From an uncultured Alphaproteobacteria bacterium (GTDB taxonomy: Bacteria > Pseudomonadota > Alphaproteobacteria > Micavibrionales > Micavibrionaceae), in the NCBI GenBank assembly GCA_946481075.1, contig CAMLMC010000001.1:806001-870000 (forward strand): 64,000 bases of DNA, in the 5' to 3' direction. The notes beneath the pieces are model-generated. The model was not told where the DNA came from and ran no database searches. It was given only the letters and a program-made list of their open reading frames with translations. How positions within the stretch are numbered: position 1 is the first letter of the stretch; each line of letters begins with the position of its first letter. Below are positions 44,870-54,909 of the stretch, piece by piece. The position numbers and the translations under genes were made by a program.

Positions 44870-45781
44870 ATGTTCACAGGATCGATTACCGCGCTGATTA
44901 CCCCTTTTTCAAATGGCGAAATTGACTGGAAATCGTTCGAAAAGCAGGTGGAGTGGCAAATCGCGTCCGGCACGGACGGCGTGGTGCCGGTTGGCACGAC
45001 CGGTGAATCGCCGACATTGTCCCATGATGAACACCACGCGGTTGTCAAACGCTGCATCGAAATTGTCGCGGGCCGCATACCGGTGATCGCAGGCAGCGGG
45101 TCGAATTCCACACGGGAGGCGATCAGCCTGACATCACAGGCCCAAAAAGACGGCGCGGATGCCGCCCTGATCGTTGCGCCCTATTACAACAAACCGACAC
45201 AGGAAGGGCTGTATCAACATTACAAAGCCATTCATGACGCCACCGATATTCCGATTGTTCTCTATAACGTGCCGGGCCGCACGGTTGTTGAAATCGCGGT
45301 CGATACGATTTGCCGCCTAGCGGAAGACTGCCCGCGCATTATTGGTGTGAAGGACGCAACGTCGAACCTGGAACGTCAACCGCAAATTACCAACCGCCTA
45401 GGTGAAAAATTTTGCCAGTTATCCGGCGAAGATGGAACGGCGCTTGCCTTCCTCGCCATGGGCGGACATGGATGCATTTCTGTGACATCCAACGTGGCGC
45501 CGGAACTTTGCGCGCGCCAACAGGCCGCATGGCGTAATGGCGATTTGAAAACCATGGCGGAAATCCGTGACCGCCTCGCCCCGCTGCACCGTGCTTTGTT
45601 CTGTGAAACATCACCGGCACCCGTGAAATATGCGGCCTCGCGCCTTGGCTTTGGTACCGATGAAGTGCGTGCCCCTCTTCTTCCCGCAAGCAAGGATGCG
45701 CGGGTGCAGGTGGATTCCGCCCTCGAATTTGCGGGCTTGCTTTCCGGCGCGACAGGGGCCACATTACGCGCCCATGGCTAA
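44870..45781 (+). CDS. dapA: 4-hydroxy-tetrahydrodipicolinate synthase
   Basis: A 303-residue TIM-barrel enzyme that condenses pyruvate with aspartate semialdehyde, the first committed step of lysine and diaminopimelate synthesis. Conserved pieces: [12 protein letters not shown] (the pyruvate-binding Thr-Thr), LYNVPGRT with the catalytic Tyr region, and [10 protein letters not shown] with the Schiff-base Lys. The stop codon overlaps the smpB start by eight bases. Diaminopimelate supply ties it loosely to the divergent peptidoglycan enzyme slt. Confidence 0.96.
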   Translation: MFTGSITALITPFSNGEIDWKSFEKQVEWQIASGTDGVVPVGTTGESPTLSHDEHHAVVKRCIEIVAGRIPVIAGSGSNSTREAISLTSQAQKDGADAALIVAPYYNKPTQEGLYQHYKAIHDATDIPIVLYNVPGRTVVEIAVDTICRLAEDCPRIIGVKDATSNLERQPQITNRLGEKFCQLSGEDGTALAFLAMGGHGCISVTSNVAPELCARQQAAWRNGDLKTMAEIRDRLAPLHRALFCETSPAPVKYAASRLGFGTDEVRAPLLPASKDARVQVDSALEFAGLLSGATGATLRAHG

Positions 45782-46274
45782 GAAGAAAGACAAGAAACAC
45801 CAGCTTTTATCAACGGATGTCACGATAGCGGACAACCGCAAGGCCAATTTCGACTATTTTCTCGAAGAAAAAACCGAGGCCGGCATCATGCTGACGGGGA
45901 CAGAAGTCAAATCCCTGCGCCATGGTCAGGCGGGATTGCAGGAATCTCACATCGCGCCAAAACGCGGGGAGTTATGGCTTTTGAACGCGCATATTCCCGA
46001 ATACAATCAGGCGGGCCCGCATTTACAGCATGCACCGCGCCGCCCCCGCAAGCTTCTGCTTCACACCCGCCAGATTCACAAATTGATGGGCGCAGTACAA
46101 CGCGATGGTTACACCATCGTTCCGGTCCGTCTGTATTTTAATGAAAAAGGCATGGCCAAGCTTGAAATCGCCCTTGCCAAGGGCAAGAAGGAATACGACA
46201 AGCGGGAAACCATCAAACAGCGTGACTGGAACCGCCAGAAACAACGTGTCCTGCGCAACGATTCCCGCGAATAA
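45774..46274 (+). CDS. smpB: SsrA-binding protein
   Basis: A 166-residue trans-translation factor that delivers tmRNA to stalled ribosomes. The start [10 protein letters not shown], the core [25 protein letters not shown], the [19 protein letters not shown] segment and the basic tail [21 protein letters not shown] are all typical. The ATG overlaps the last codons of dapA, so translation is coupled. The tmRNA gene itself is not in the window. Confidence 0.96.
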   Translation: MAKKKDKKHQLLSTDVTIADNRKANFDYFLEEKTEAGIMLTGTEVKSLRHGQAGLQESHIAPKRGELWLLNAHIPEYNQAGPHLQHAPRRPRKLLLHTRQIHKLMGAVQRDGYTIVPVRLYFNEKGMAKLEIALAKGKKEYDKRETIKQRDWNRQKQRVLRNDSRE

Positions 46275-46345
46275 TCTTCCAATTCATTTGCATCCCCCTT
46301 TTCATTTTTGCTATACGGTCCTCATTCAATTTTAGGAACACAAAA

Positions 46346-46534
46346 ATGGACTTTGAGGACCTTGATCTGCAATCCCGCCAACGTCTTGGCGAATCTCTGC
46401 GCAGGCGATTCGAAAACGCAATGGCCACAGATGATGACCAGTCGCATAACCAGCGCCTGATACAACGCGTGCGCGAACCGGAATACCCCCTTTACGGTCA
46501 AAACCGCCGCACAAAACATCTGGATATTGAATAA
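46346..46534 (+). CDS. Small hypothetical protein, 62 residues
   Basis: A charged helical protein (MDFEDLDLQSRQRLGESLRR) with no membrane segment. AGGA lies eight bases before the ATG and a terminator follows within three bases of the stop, both supporting a real gene. No family recognised. It lies between smpB and the endonuclease V gene on the same strand. Confidence 0.5.
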   Translation: MDFEDLDLQSRQRLGESLRRRFENAMATDDDQSHNQRLIQRVREPEYPLYGQNRRTKHLDIE

Positions 46535-46536
46535 GG

Positions 46537-46569
46537 GAAACAGCCGTTTAAACCAGCTGTTTTGATTTT
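46537..46569 (+). terminator. Probable terminator after the 62-codon gene
   Basis: Seven-base-pair stem AAACAGC / GCTGTTT with an 11-base loop, followed by TGATTTTT. The long loop makes it moderate. Confidence 0.6.
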
Positions 46570-46595
46570 TCAACGGTCGCACTTATATACCTTGC

Positions 46596-47282
46596 ATGGC
46601 ATGGGCGCGGTTTCACCAACACAGCATTCCTGAAGAACTGCAGGGCGATGTCGATGCGGCGATTGCCCTACAGAACGAATTGCGCGGACGTGTTATCCTG
46701 CGCAATGATTTCGGCGATATCAAAACAATTGCAGGAATCGATTCCGGTTACGATATGGAACGCGGATTGAACAAGGCGGTTGTCGCCGTGTTTCAGGTCG
46801 AAACCATGGAACTACTCACAAGCATAGTGGCAGTCGAGCCAACAAATTTTCCTTATGTCCCGGGCCTGTTATCATTCCGCGAAATTCCGGCGGTGCTTAA
46901 GGCGCTATCCTGCCTGTCCCAGACACCGGATTTATTGATGGTCGACGGACAAGGCGTGGCACATCCCCGCCGCCTTGGCATTGCCGCGCATCTGGGTGTC
47001 ATCACAGGCGTGCCCGCCATAGGCGTTGCCAAGAAAAAACTCTGTGGCAAATACAACGAACCCGGACCGCAGAAAGGGGCCACGTCGGATCTAACCGACA
47101 AAGGCGCGTTGATCGGATATGTCTATCGCAGCAAGGAAAAATGCAATCCTTTGTTCATCTCCGCAGGACACCGGATCAGCCATGAATCAGCCCTTTCCAT
47201 CGTCCAGGATGTCATAACGAAATATCGACTTCCGGAACCGACGAGGATTGCCGACCAGATTTCCAAATGGCCGCTCGCATAA
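46596..47282 (+). CDS. nfi: Endonuclease V
   Basis: A 228-residue enzyme that nicks DNA next to deaminated purines, mainly hypoxanthine. The metal-binding Asp is in IAGIDSGYD, followed by the wedge motif NFPYVPGLLSFREIP, the catalytic DGQGVAHPRRLGIAAHLG and IGVAKKKLCG. All parts of the family are present at normal length. It converges with recA over a shared terminator; the two may simply be neighbours. Confidence 0.93.
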   Translation: MAWARFHQHSIPEELQGDVDAAIALQNELRGRVILRNDFGDIKTIAGIDSGYDMERGLNKAVVAVFQVETMELLTSIVAVEPTNFPYVPGLLSFREIPAVLKALSCLSQTPDLLMVDGQGVAHPRRLGIAAHLGVITGVPAIGVAKKKLCGKYNEPGPQKGATSDLTDKGALIGYVYRSKEKCNPLFISAGHRISHESALSIVQDVITKYRLPEPTRIADQISKWPLA

Positions 47283-47289
47283 ATTAAAA

Positions 47290-47315
47290 CCCTTCCGGTG
47301 GGGGAACCGGAAGGG
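47290..47315. terminator. Terminator between nfi and recA
   Basis: Ten-base-pair stem CCCTTCCGGT / ACCGGAAGGG with a six-base loop. On the minus strand it is followed by TTTT, so it ends recA well; for nfi the T run is interrupted. Confidence 0.82.
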
Positions 47316-47356
47316 CTTCTTCTTGTCCTTCAATCCGAAGGAGATTGAAACTTAAA

Positions 47357-48499
47357 TTAACCGGCTTTCTTTTTGGAGCGGCTGGATGTTGCAACTTCTT
47401 CATCCGCGCCGCCTTCTTCGGCTTCCGTTGCCTCATCGGGAGAATCCGGGCCCACCAACATCGCTTCGGCAACAAGGCCCGCCGACCCGCGGATTTTGGA
47501 TTCCAGCGTATTCATCATCGCCGGATTGTCACGCAGATATTGTTTGGCATTCTCGCGGCCCTGTCCGATACGTTCGCCTTCCGCCGAGAACCAAGCGCCG
47601 GATTTTTCAACAAAGCCCGCATTGACGCCAAGGTCGATAATTTCACCGGTTTTGGAAATGCCTTCGCCATACATGATATCGAATTCGACCTGACGGAACG
47701 GCGGGGCCATTTTGTTTTTCACGACCTTCACGCGCGTCTGGTTACCAACAACCGTTTCACGTTCCTTGATGGAGCCGATCCGGCGGATATCGAGGCGGAC
47801 CGAGGCATAGAATTTCAGCGCGTTACCGCCGGTCGTCGTTTCCGGAGAACCAAACATCACGCCGATTTTCATACGGATCTGATTGATAAAGATAACAACG
47901 CAGCGCGATTTGGAAATGGAGCCTGTGATTTTACGCAAGGCTTGCGACATCAAGCGCGCCTGCAAACCAACGTGCGTATCGCCCATTTCGCCTTCCAGTT
48001 CTGCGCGCGGCACAAGGGCGGCGACCGAGTCAATGACAAGGACATCAACCGCGTTGGAGCGAACCAACGTGTCGGCGATTTCGAGCGCCTGTTCCCCTGC
48101 ATCCGGCTGGGAGATCAAAAGATTGTCGAGATCGACCCCGAGCTTTTTGGCATAGGACGGATCAAGCGCATGTTCCGCATCGATAATCGCGCACGTGCCG
48201 CCGGCCTTTTGCGCCTCGGCAATCACCTGTAGCGCCAGTGTCGTTTTGCCCGAGGATTCCGGCCCGTAAACTTCGGTAATCCGCCCGCGCGGCAGGCCGC
48301 CGATGCCAAGCGCAATGTCGAGACCGAGCGACCCGGTCGAAATTGCCTCCACATTCAACGGGTTCGCCTCACCGTTCAGCTTCATGACGGAGCCCTTGCC
48401 GAACGCACGTTCGATCTGTGACAGGGCGGCTTCGAGGGCTTTTTGTTTGTCGGCGGAGTTGCTCATGGAATCGTCCTTTTTGAATGGTGTGACTGACAT
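47357..48499 (-). CDS. recA: Recombinase A
   Basis: A 380-residue strand-exchange protein and coprotease for LexA. Walker [10 protein letters not shown], the Walker B region LVIDSVAAL, and the [25 protein letters not shown] stretch (loop L2 region) are intact. The acidic C-terminal tail is long ([15 protein letters not shown]). ATG 48499 follows AAGGAT by eight bases; an ATG at 48520 would place that site inside the gene. A LexA box lies 115 bases upstream, so it is SOS-regulated. It is divergent from glk. Confidence 0.97.
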   Translation of the reverse strand: MSVTPFKKDDSMSNSADKQKALEAALSQIERAFGKGSVMKLNGEANPLNVEAISTGSLGLDIALGIGGLPRGRITEVYGPESSGKTTLALQVIAEAQKAGGTCAIIDAEHALDPSYAKKLGVDLDNLLISQPDAGEQALEIADTLVRSNAVDVLVIDSVAALVPRAELEGEMGDTHVGLQARLMSQALRKITGSISKSRCVVIFINQIRMKIGVMFGSPETTTGGNALKFYASVRLDIRRIGSIKERETVVGNQTRVKVVKNKMAPPFRQVEFDIMYGEGISKTGEIIDLGVNAGFVEKSGAWFSAEGERIGQGRENAKQYLRDNPAMMNTLESKIRGSAGLVAEAMLVGPDSPDEATEAEEGGADEEVATSSRSKKKAG

Positions 48500-48613
48500 G
48501 CTGATATCCTTTTCTGGCACAGGTTATAAAGGGTTTCAATGAAGGCCGGGGCCTTACGCACAGTGATGTTATGCACCCACTGTACCCTATTTGTTCTCAT
48601 CGTCAACACAAAA

Positions 48614-48628
48614 GAACAAAAAAAGAAC
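48614..48628 (-). promoter_or_regulatory. SOS (LexA) box of recA
   Basis: GAAC, seven A, GAAC on the plus strand, reading GTTC-T7-GTTC towards recA. This is an exact direct-repeat LexA operator of the alphaproteobacterial type. It lies 115 bases before the recA start codon and 70 before the divergent glk start. Confidence 0.88.
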
Positions 48629-48698
48629 ATTGCATTCGAAATATTTGACGCGCCTTAAATTTCCATATAGATAAGCCCCGTAAACGTAAGGATGCATC

Positions 48699-49763
48699 AT
48701 GGTACAAAAACTGGTGGTGGCGGGCGATTTCGGCGGCACGAATGCGCGTCTGCAAACTTTGGGCAGCAACGGCGAATTCACAAACTCTCTCACCTATCCG
48801 CGTGATCAATATGATGGCCCCGCTTCTATCCTGCGCCAGTATGAAAAGGTTCTGGATGGAAAAATCACCACCGCATCGCTCGCCGTCGCCGGAACGATTG
48901 AACCCGGCACGGACCGTTACTTCATGGTCAATGGCTGGACGTTTTCGACCAGTGCCCTGCAAAACGAGTTCGGCGATGTGCGCGTGATGAATGATTTTGC
49001 GCCCGTGGCCTATAGTGTAATCGAGGCCGCCGAAAACCCGCAAACCGCCAATGTCGTAAAGCTCGGCGGTGGCAAGCCCGTCACAAATGGAAATCTTGTT
49101 CTGGTCGGCCCCGGCACGGGCCTTGGCTCTGCCTATATCCCGAATATCGATGGCACATACCATCCGGTCGAAAGCGAAACATCGATGACCACCGTGGCAC
49201 AGTTCGATGTCAGCAAGGTTGGCCATTATAAAGAAAGACAAGCCTTGGCGGATTCCAGCCCGGATATGCGCCGCCATGTCATTTTAAATCTGGTGGCCGA
49301 ATATACGCGCAATGAATCGTTCGGGCATGTCTGTATGGAGGACCTCGTCAGCGGCCCAGGCCTTAAAAATATTTATGATGCCGTCTGCACGCTCAACAAT
49401 GACTGGCTGAATGCCGGATCGCGTACCCCGCCGGAGATCAGCAAGATGGCGCTTGATAAAAAGCCGGACCGCTCGGCCCGCGAAGCGCTCGACCTGATGA
49501 TGCATTATACCGGCGTTGCGCTCGGCAATATGACGGCGGGCATCAAGGCCACGGGCGGTGCGTATATCGCGAGCCACACAATCAACAAAATCATGGATGC
49601 CGATCCGGATTATATTGCGGGCTCGCCGCTCCGCGCCGCATTCGAAGCAAAAAGCAAAGGCTTTTCGAAATTCATGAAGGATATTCCGATCTTTATACTG
49701 CGTGACAAAGAGCCCGCCTTTAACGGCCTGAAATACGATTTGAAACGCCATTTAGGGCTGTAA
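48699..49763 (+). CDS. glk: Glucokinase family protein
   Basis: A 354-residue ROK-unrelated, Glk-type hexokinase fold: the phosphate-1 loop VVAGDFGGTNARLQ at the start, the sugar-binding NGWTFSTSALQ and VMNDFAPVAYS (catalytic Asp), and the second phosphate loop LVLVGPGTGLGSAYI. It should phosphorylate glucose with ATP. The protein is somewhat longer than E. coli Glk. It converges with cckA, the two stop codons being three bases apart. No other sugar gene is near. Confidence 0.87.
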   Translation: MVQKLVVAGDFGGTNARLQTLGSNGEFTNSLTYPRDQYDGPASILRQYEKVLDGKITTASLAVAGTIEPGTDRYFMVNGWTFSTSALQNEFGDVRVMNDFAPVAYSVIEAAENPQTANVVKLGGGKPVTNGNLVLVGPGTGLGSAYIPNIDGTYHPVESETSMTTVAQFDVSKVGHYKERQALADSSPDMRRHVILNLVAEYTRNESFGHVCMEDLVSGPGLKNIYDAVCTLNNDWLNAGSRTPPEISKMALDKKPDRSAREALDLMMHYTGVALGNMTAGIKATGGAYIASHTINKIMDADPDYIAGSPLRAAFEAKSKGFSKFMKDIPIFILRDKEPAFNGLKYDLKRHLGL

Positions 49764-49766
49764 GGA

Positions 49767-52262
49767 TTACTCCTCCAGCGCTTCCTTCACCTTCGCCGCG
49801 AGTTGTTTCAACGTGAAGGGTTTGGGCAGGAAATAGATGTTCTTGCCCATATGGTCTTTCAGGCGGTCTTCGGTATAGCCGGAGATAAAGATGATTTTCA
49901 GGTCCGGGTTTTGTTCGCGCACCTTCGTCGCCATGGTCGGCCCGTCCATGCCCGGCATCATCACATCGGTGATCATCAGGTCGATGGTTTTGATATCTTC
50001 CTTATCGATTAACTCCAATGCCGCTTCTGCGCTTTCCGCGCCCAGAACGTCATACCCCTTGTTGGTGAGCGCGCGGGTCGAGAACGACCGCACGGCGTCT
50101 TCGTCTTCGACAAGAAGAATGCGAGCGGTGCCGGTAAGGTCGCCTGTTGTTTCTTCCTCGACCTTACGGGTTTCAACGGCGGTCTTCGCTTCTTCTTCGG
50201 ACAGGTATGGAAGGAAAATGGAAAATACCGTGCCTTCGCCCACGACGGAATCCACATGGAGATATCCGCCCGTCTGGCGGATAATCCCGTACACGGTGGC
50301 AAGGCCGAGGCCCGTGCCCTGCCCCACATCTTTGGTCGTGAAGAAGGGTTCGAAAATGCGGCTCAGGATTTCCGGCGGAATGCCATGACCGCTATCCTTC
50401 ACATCGATGCGCACCCAGCGTCCGACCGGCATTTCATCATCACCCGCCTTCTGTGGCTTGTCATTCATGTAAGCCTGCGTGGAAATGGAGAGCTTACCGC
50501 CATGCGCCATTGCATCGCGCGCATTGACGGCAAGGTTGATGAGAACCTGTTCCATCTGTGATGCGTCGACGCGGACAAGGCCGAGATCGTTACCGTGATT
50601 GAGATCGAGTTCGATATTCGCACCGATCAGGCGGCGCAAAAGATGTGACACCTCGATCAGAATGTCGGTGACATCCTGCACCTGCGGGCGCAGCGTTTGC
50701 TGGCGTGAAAACGCGAGGAGCTGCCGCACGAGGTTCGCGGCGCGGTTTGAGTTCTGCTTGATCTGCATAATATCGCCAAAGCTCGGATCGCCCGGTTTGT
50801 GCCGGATAAGAAGGAGATCGCAAAACCCGATAATGGCCGTCAAAAGATTGTTGAAATCGTGCGCGACACCGCCCGCGAGCTGGCCGATCGCCTGCATCTT
50901 TTGCGATTGCACGAATTGCGCCTCAAGGCGTTTGTGTTCGGTCAGGTCAAGGAAGTGGAGCACGATATTGTCTGTGCCCTTTATTTTGCGGGCATGCATC
51001 TGCACCGGCGCGGTCTTTTTCCCCTTAAGCGTAACTTCCATTGGCCCGGGCAGTTGCTGCCCCTGCCCGATCTGCGCGAGTGCGGCCAGCGCAGAGTCTC
51101 GGTTGTCATCGCCCAGTAGGGTATTGAAATTTTTCCCTTCGATGTCGGCGATATCATGGCCCAACATTCCGGCAAGCGCGACGTTGCAATCTTGCACGAT
51201 GCCGTCGGCACCGACGAGGGCAATGCCGAGCGGCGCCTCTTCGAAGAAACGCTGGAACCGGTCTTCGGACGCCTGCAAGGCTTGGCGCATTTCACGCTCT
51301 GACGTCAAATCGTGGACCACGCCGCGCGTACGCACACGCCCGTCATCTTCGAACACGACGGTCTGGTTGAACGATGCCAGGAAGGTGCGCCCGCCAACGC
51401 CTTTCATCATGATTTCGGCAACCTGCCGTGTCCCGCCTTTTTCCGTGATATCATAAGGCGCGGCGCTGTGCGGGGGGTTGTCGATATAGGCATGCAAATG
51501 ACCGGATCGCAAAAGCGTCGATATGTCTTCGCCAAGCCAGCGGGCAAAGGTTGCGTTTACAAAAACAAAGCGCCCGCTCTCATCGGTACTGAAAAATCCC
51601 ACAGGCGCGTTGTCCGTGAAATCGATCAGCTTCTCCCGCTCCTCGCGGATCGTGCGGTCGACCTCGCGTTGTTGCGTAACATCATCGACGCGCCAATGAA
51701 CATATCCCGCCCATCCGGCCACCGGCTGCGCCGAGATGATGAACCATTGCTCGCGCTCGCCCTGCACGGCTTTCAGTTCGATGGAATCATGCAATCCGCG
51801 CTGTGCCTGCTCCGCCAGATTTTTAAAATGGCTCAAGGCTTCGGGGTTGTCGTTGAACAGGCGTGAAAGCGCCTCCAGCCCCGGTTCGATACCTTCGCAC
51901 AAATCATCGAAACGCTGGTTGGTATAGACGGCGTTATCGGCGGCATCGGTAATAAGACGGGCGCCGCGGCTGCCCTCCAATACCTCGCGGATCAATTGAC
52001 GTTCTTTTTCGCGCACGGCGTAGGCATGCAGGAACCGCTGCACAAAAAAGGCAAGGATCGCGGCAAAGATGAAAAGAAGGCCCGCCGCCACCATCGTGGA
52101 ACGGTTGATATCCAAAAGCGCGGCGAGCGCAATGCATCCGCCGATATAGATCATAAACAGAATGGCAGAGATCAAAAGCCTGCGCACACGGTCGCGCGTG
52201 GGCGTGCCCTTGTTTTTGGGCGGGGACTGGCGGGCAATGAAATCGGAATGGTCAAGCGACAT
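49767..52262 (-). CDS. cckA: Cell-cycle hybrid histidine kinase CckA
   Basis: An 831-residue membrane kinase. Two membrane helices lie at about residues 28-75, then two or three PAS domains (including NAPVGFFSTDESGRFVFVNATF and EEAPLGIALVGADGIVQD), a HisKA domain with phospho-His in GGVAHDFNNLLTAIIGF, an HATPase domain (DSGHGIPPEILSRIFEPFFTTK, GTGLGLATVYGI) and a C-terminal receiver (ILLVEDEDAVRSFS, DVMMPGMDG, KPF). This layout is CckA, which through ChpT controls CtrA phosphorylation and hence division and flagella in alphaproteobacteria. It lies 54 bases downstream of flhB, on the same strand. Confidence 0.93.
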   Translation of the reverse strand: MSLDHSDFIARQSPPKNKGTPTRDRVRRLLISAILFMIYIGGCIALAALLDINRSTMVAAGLLFIFAAILAFFVQRFLHAYAVREKERQLIREVLEGSRGARLITDAADNAVYTNQRFDDLCEGIEPGLEALSRLFNDNPEALSHFKNLAEQAQRGLHDSIELKAVQGEREQWFIISAQPVAGWAGYVHWRVDDVTQQREVDRTIREEREKLIDFTDNAPVGFFSTDESGRFVFVNATFARWLGEDISTLLRSGHLHAYIDNPPHSAAPYDITEKGGTRQVAEIMMKGVGGRTFLASFNQTVVFEDDGRVRTRGVVHDLTSEREMRQALQASEDRFQRFFEEAPLGIALVGADGIVQDCNVALAGMLGHDIADIEGKNFNTLLGDDNRDSALAALAQIGQGQQLPGPMEVTLKGKKTAPVQMHARKIKGTDNIVLHFLDLTEHKRLEAQFVQSQKMQAIGQLAGGVAHDFNNLLTAIIGFCDLLLIRHKPGDPSFGDIMQIKQNSNRAANLVRQLLAFSRQQTLRPQVQDVTDILIEVSHLLRRLIGANIELDLNHGNDLGLVRVDASQMEQVLINLAVNARDAMAHGGKLSISTQAYMNDKPQKAGDDEMPVGRWVRIDVKDSGHGIPPEILSRIFEPFFTTKDVGQGTGLGLATVYGIIRQTGGYLHVDSVVGEGTVFSIFLPYLSEEEAKTAVETRKVEEETTGDLTGTARILLVEDEDAVRSFSTRALTNKGYDVLGAESAEAALELIDKEDIKTIDLMITDVMMPGMDGPTMATKVREQNPDLKIIFISGYTEDRLKDHMGKNIYFLPKPFTLKQLAAKVKEALEE

Positions 52263-52316
52263 AATTCGCCTAGAATGCCACAGGAATCAAGGGTTTGGCT
52301 AGGGGCCAGAGGCGAA

Positions 52317-53387
52317 TTACTTCAATTTACCCTTTAATTTAAAGACGTAGGAGATGATCTCCGCCACGGCCTTATACTGGTCCGGCGGGACCATTTCGTC
52401 GATTTCCACCGTATCGAACAAAACGCGGGCCAGCGGCGGGTTCGGCATAATGATAATATCATGCTCTTTCGCCAGCTCGCGGATACGAAGGGCTAGCTCG
52501 TCCACCCCTTTCGCCACGACCATAGGCGCCTCGTTCTCATCAGGATCGTACTTCAGGGCGACAGAATAGTGGGTCGGGTTGGTGATGACGACATCGGCGC
52601 CCGGCACCGCCTGCATCATACGTGCGCGGGCGCGTTCCTGCCGGATCTGGCGTAACTTCGCCTTGACATGCGGGTCCCCTTCGGACTGGCGGTATTCGTC
52701 CTTCAGTTCCTGCTTGGTCATGCGCATCTTTTTGTTGTGTTCATACCGTTGATAGAGAAGATCGATCAACGCGATCACGAACAAAACGACCAGAATGCCG
52801 ACAAGCAGTCGTGTGGTAAGGGATTTTAATTCGTCCGCCGCCGCCGCGATCGGCAATCCCACCATATGTTCGACCGATCCGTAGAACGGCGTCAGAATAA
52901 TGATCCCGACCACGGAAATAATCGCCAGCTTTAGAATGCCCTTGACGAATTCCATGATCGATTTCATCGAAAACAGGCGGCCAAAACCTTTGACAATGGA
53001 TATCTTGCTTAAATCCATCTTGATGATTTCCGGCGCGAAGATCGGCCCCACCTGTATGAACGGCCCGATAAATGCCGCGATCATCAGGAACAACAGCGGA
53101 ACCGCGAGAATGAAAAGAATCTCTTTAAGCGCCTCAACCACCGCGAACTGCAATCCGCCGGGCGATGGCGGGAGCAGCGCCGTCTGCTCGAAATAAGTAC
53201 GCAGCAGCGCCATGATATCTTCCATCATGGCGGGGCCAAAACCGAGAATGACAACAGTGCCGGCCAGAAGCATCACCCAGTTGTTGATTTCCCGGCTGAT
53301 CGGCACCTGCCCCTTTCGCCGGGCATCTTCCAGTTTCTTGGGGGTGGGGTCTTCGGTCTTTTGGCTATCGTCGTTTTCTTCGCTCAT
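52317..53387 (-). CDS. flhB: Flagellar export switch protein FlhB
   Basis: A 356-residue component of the flagellar type III export gate that switches substrate specificity from rod/hook to filament. Four membrane helices lie between residues 35 and 210, followed by the cytoplasmic domain with the self-cleavage site NPTHYSVAL, then PPLAR and EIDEMVPPDQYKAVAEIISYV. It follows fliR by three bases, so the two are cotranscribed. A separate protein resembling only its C-terminal domain is encoded at 56999-57373. Confidence 0.96.
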   Translation of the reverse strand: MSEENDDSQKTEDPTPKKLEDARRKGQVPISREINNWVMLLAGTVVILGFGPAMMEDIMALLRTYFEQTALLPPSPGGLQFAVVEALKEILFILAVPLLFLMIAAFIGPFIQVGPIFAPEIIKMDLSKISIVKGFGRLFSMKSIMEFVKGILKLAIISVVGIIILTPFYGSVEHMVGLPIAAAADELKSLTTRLLVGILVVLFVIALIDLLYQRYEHNKKMRMTKQELKDEYRQSEGDPHVKAKLRQIRQERARARMMQAVPGADVVITNPTHYSVALKYDPDENEAPMVVAKGVDELALRIRELAKEHDIIIMPNPPLARVLFDTVEIDEMVPPDQYKAVAEIISYVFKLKGKLK

Positions 53388-53390
53388 GCG

Positions 53391-54170
53391 TTATCTGTCC
53401 CCGCCGAGTGAAAGAAAATAAATCATCCCGTTTTCAAAACTCGATAGCCAGAACAGCATGATTGCGGAAATCGCCATCCCCATGGTCATGAGCGCCAGCA
53501 AAATCTGGATCGGGACCGCGAGAATAAAAACCTGTATCTGCGGCATCAGGCGGGAGAGAACACCCATCCCGACATAGACCATCAGGGAGACGATCACGAA
53601 GGGCAATGCTATCTGGAACCCGATCAGGAAGGATGAAGACACAGCGCGCGCGACAAGCTCGGCCATACTGCCCGTATCGGGAATGCCGCCGATCGGGAAC
53701 ATGTGATAGCTTTCGACCAAACCGTGAATCAAAAGATGATGCATGTTTGTAACAAACAGCATGGTCACGCCGAGGATGGACAGGAACGCGCCAAACAGCG
53801 ATCCTTGCGTTGCAAGGCCGGGGTTGAATATCTGGGCGTTGGAAATACCGGATGCCATGGATATCAGCATCCCCGCCGTGTCGAGCGCGAGCATCAGGAT
53901 GCGCGCAATCGTGCCGATGAAAAGCCCTGTGATAAATTCCATGACGATTAAAACGAGCATCGTGGCGAAACCGGGCAGAGGGCTCGGCATAAACGGCATG
54001 ATGATCGGCGTCATGACAAGGCATACGCCGAGCGCGAACATCAGGCGGATATTGCCGGGTACGAAACTATCGCCGACGCCGGGCATGATCATGAGCGCCG
54101 TGCCAAAGCGCACAAAGATGATGATGAAGGCGAAAACGCCCGTGGTCAGGAATTCCTCAAGGATGTTCAT
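53391..54170 (-). CDS. fliR: Flagellar export protein FliR
   Basis: A 259-residue inner-membrane subunit of the export gate, forming the core with FliP and FliQ. About six hydrophobic segments are visible, with the family stretch GNIRLMFALGVCLVMTPI and GLATQGSLFGAFLSILGVTMLFVTNMHHLLI. It directly precedes flhB. Upstream, where fliQ is expected, two non-flagellar genes intervene. Confidence 0.95.
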   Translation of the reverse strand: MNILEEFLTTGVFAFIIIFVRFGTALMIMPGVGDSFVPGNIRLMFALGVCLVMTPIIMPFMPSPLPGFATMLVLIVMEFITGLFIGTIARILMLALDTAGMLISMASGISNAQIFNPGLATQGSLFGAFLSILGVTMLFVTNMHHLLIHGLVESYHMFPIGGIPDTGSMAELVARAVSSSFLIGFQIALPFVIVSLMVYVGMGVLSRLMPQIQVFILAVPIQILLALMTMGMAISAIMLFWLSSFENGMIYFLSLGGDR

Positions 54171-54220
54171 ACCCTATTTTCGCCTGCCACCGCGCCTTTG
54201 GCTAGGGTTATTTGGGGGTT

Positions 54221-54883
54221 TTACTCTGGAGAAGGACCAAGCGCGGCAATCCGCAAGGCGCGGTATTGCTCCCGCTCTCGGTCATACTTGATCCCGATAT
54301 TACGCTCGCAAGATTTAATGAACGCTTGCCCGTCTTCCCCGCCGAGCCAGGCGGCAACCTGTTCCAGCGTTTCGATATCGCGCACCGAAGTCGCACGGAC
54401 GCCGCGATCAAACGGGTTCATAAAATCAATTCCGGCTTTTTCAAAGGTAGAAGTCAGCGTATCGCGCGGAATGGTCCCGCGGTTATACATGGCCTTGCGT
54501 ATATTCATATCGGTCCATGCGGCAATATAGGCGATTTCACCTTCCAGTCCCTTTTCCATCAAATTTTGCGCGTTTTCGCGGTAGATACTGCCCGAATTGG
54601 TGCCGAGCCAAGTAATCATGTTCGATGCAACACGCGTATCGCGGGCATCGGGGATACCATAGGAAAAAACCTTGAGAATAGGAAATGTGTGGGGTTCATT
54701 ATCGACAAAATACTGATCGACTTTGACCTTCAACCCGTCGACGTCCTGCTCAACCCGCATTTGCGGCGTGATCATCAGCTTCTGCCATTTTTTGGAAAAA
54801 ACCACCTCGCCCGTCACATCGGGGCGGACAGGGCGGAGAGGTTCGAAATCCCATTCTATAAGTCGGATATCATCATCAAACAT
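54221..54883 (-). CDS. Hypothetical protein inside the flagellar operon
   Basis: A 220-residue soluble protein beginning MFDDDIRLIEWDFEPLRPVR, with no signal peptide or membrane segment. Segments such as YFVDNEPHTFPILKVFSYGIPDARDTRVASNMITWLG and IAYIAAWTDMNIRKAMYNRG look like a compact alpha/beta fold, but I cannot name it. It lies between fliR and the DUF486 gene, all on the same strand with short gaps, so it is probably cotranscribed with flagellar genes. Codon use looks like that of its neighbours. Confidence 0.6.
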   Translation of the reverse strand: MFDDDIRLIEWDFEPLRPVRPDVTGEVVFSKKWQKLMITPQMRVEQDVDGLKVKVDQYFVDNEPHTFPILKVFSYGIPDARDTRVASNMITWLGTNSGSIYRENAQNLMEKGLEGEIAYIAAWTDMNIRKAMYNRGTIPRDTLTSTFEKAGIDFMNPFDRGVRATSVRDIETLEQVAAWLGGEDGQAFIKSCERNIGIKYDREREQYRALRIAALGPSPE

Positions 54884-54909
54884 ACCGCGCTTTTAGCAAG
54901 CGGCAAAAG

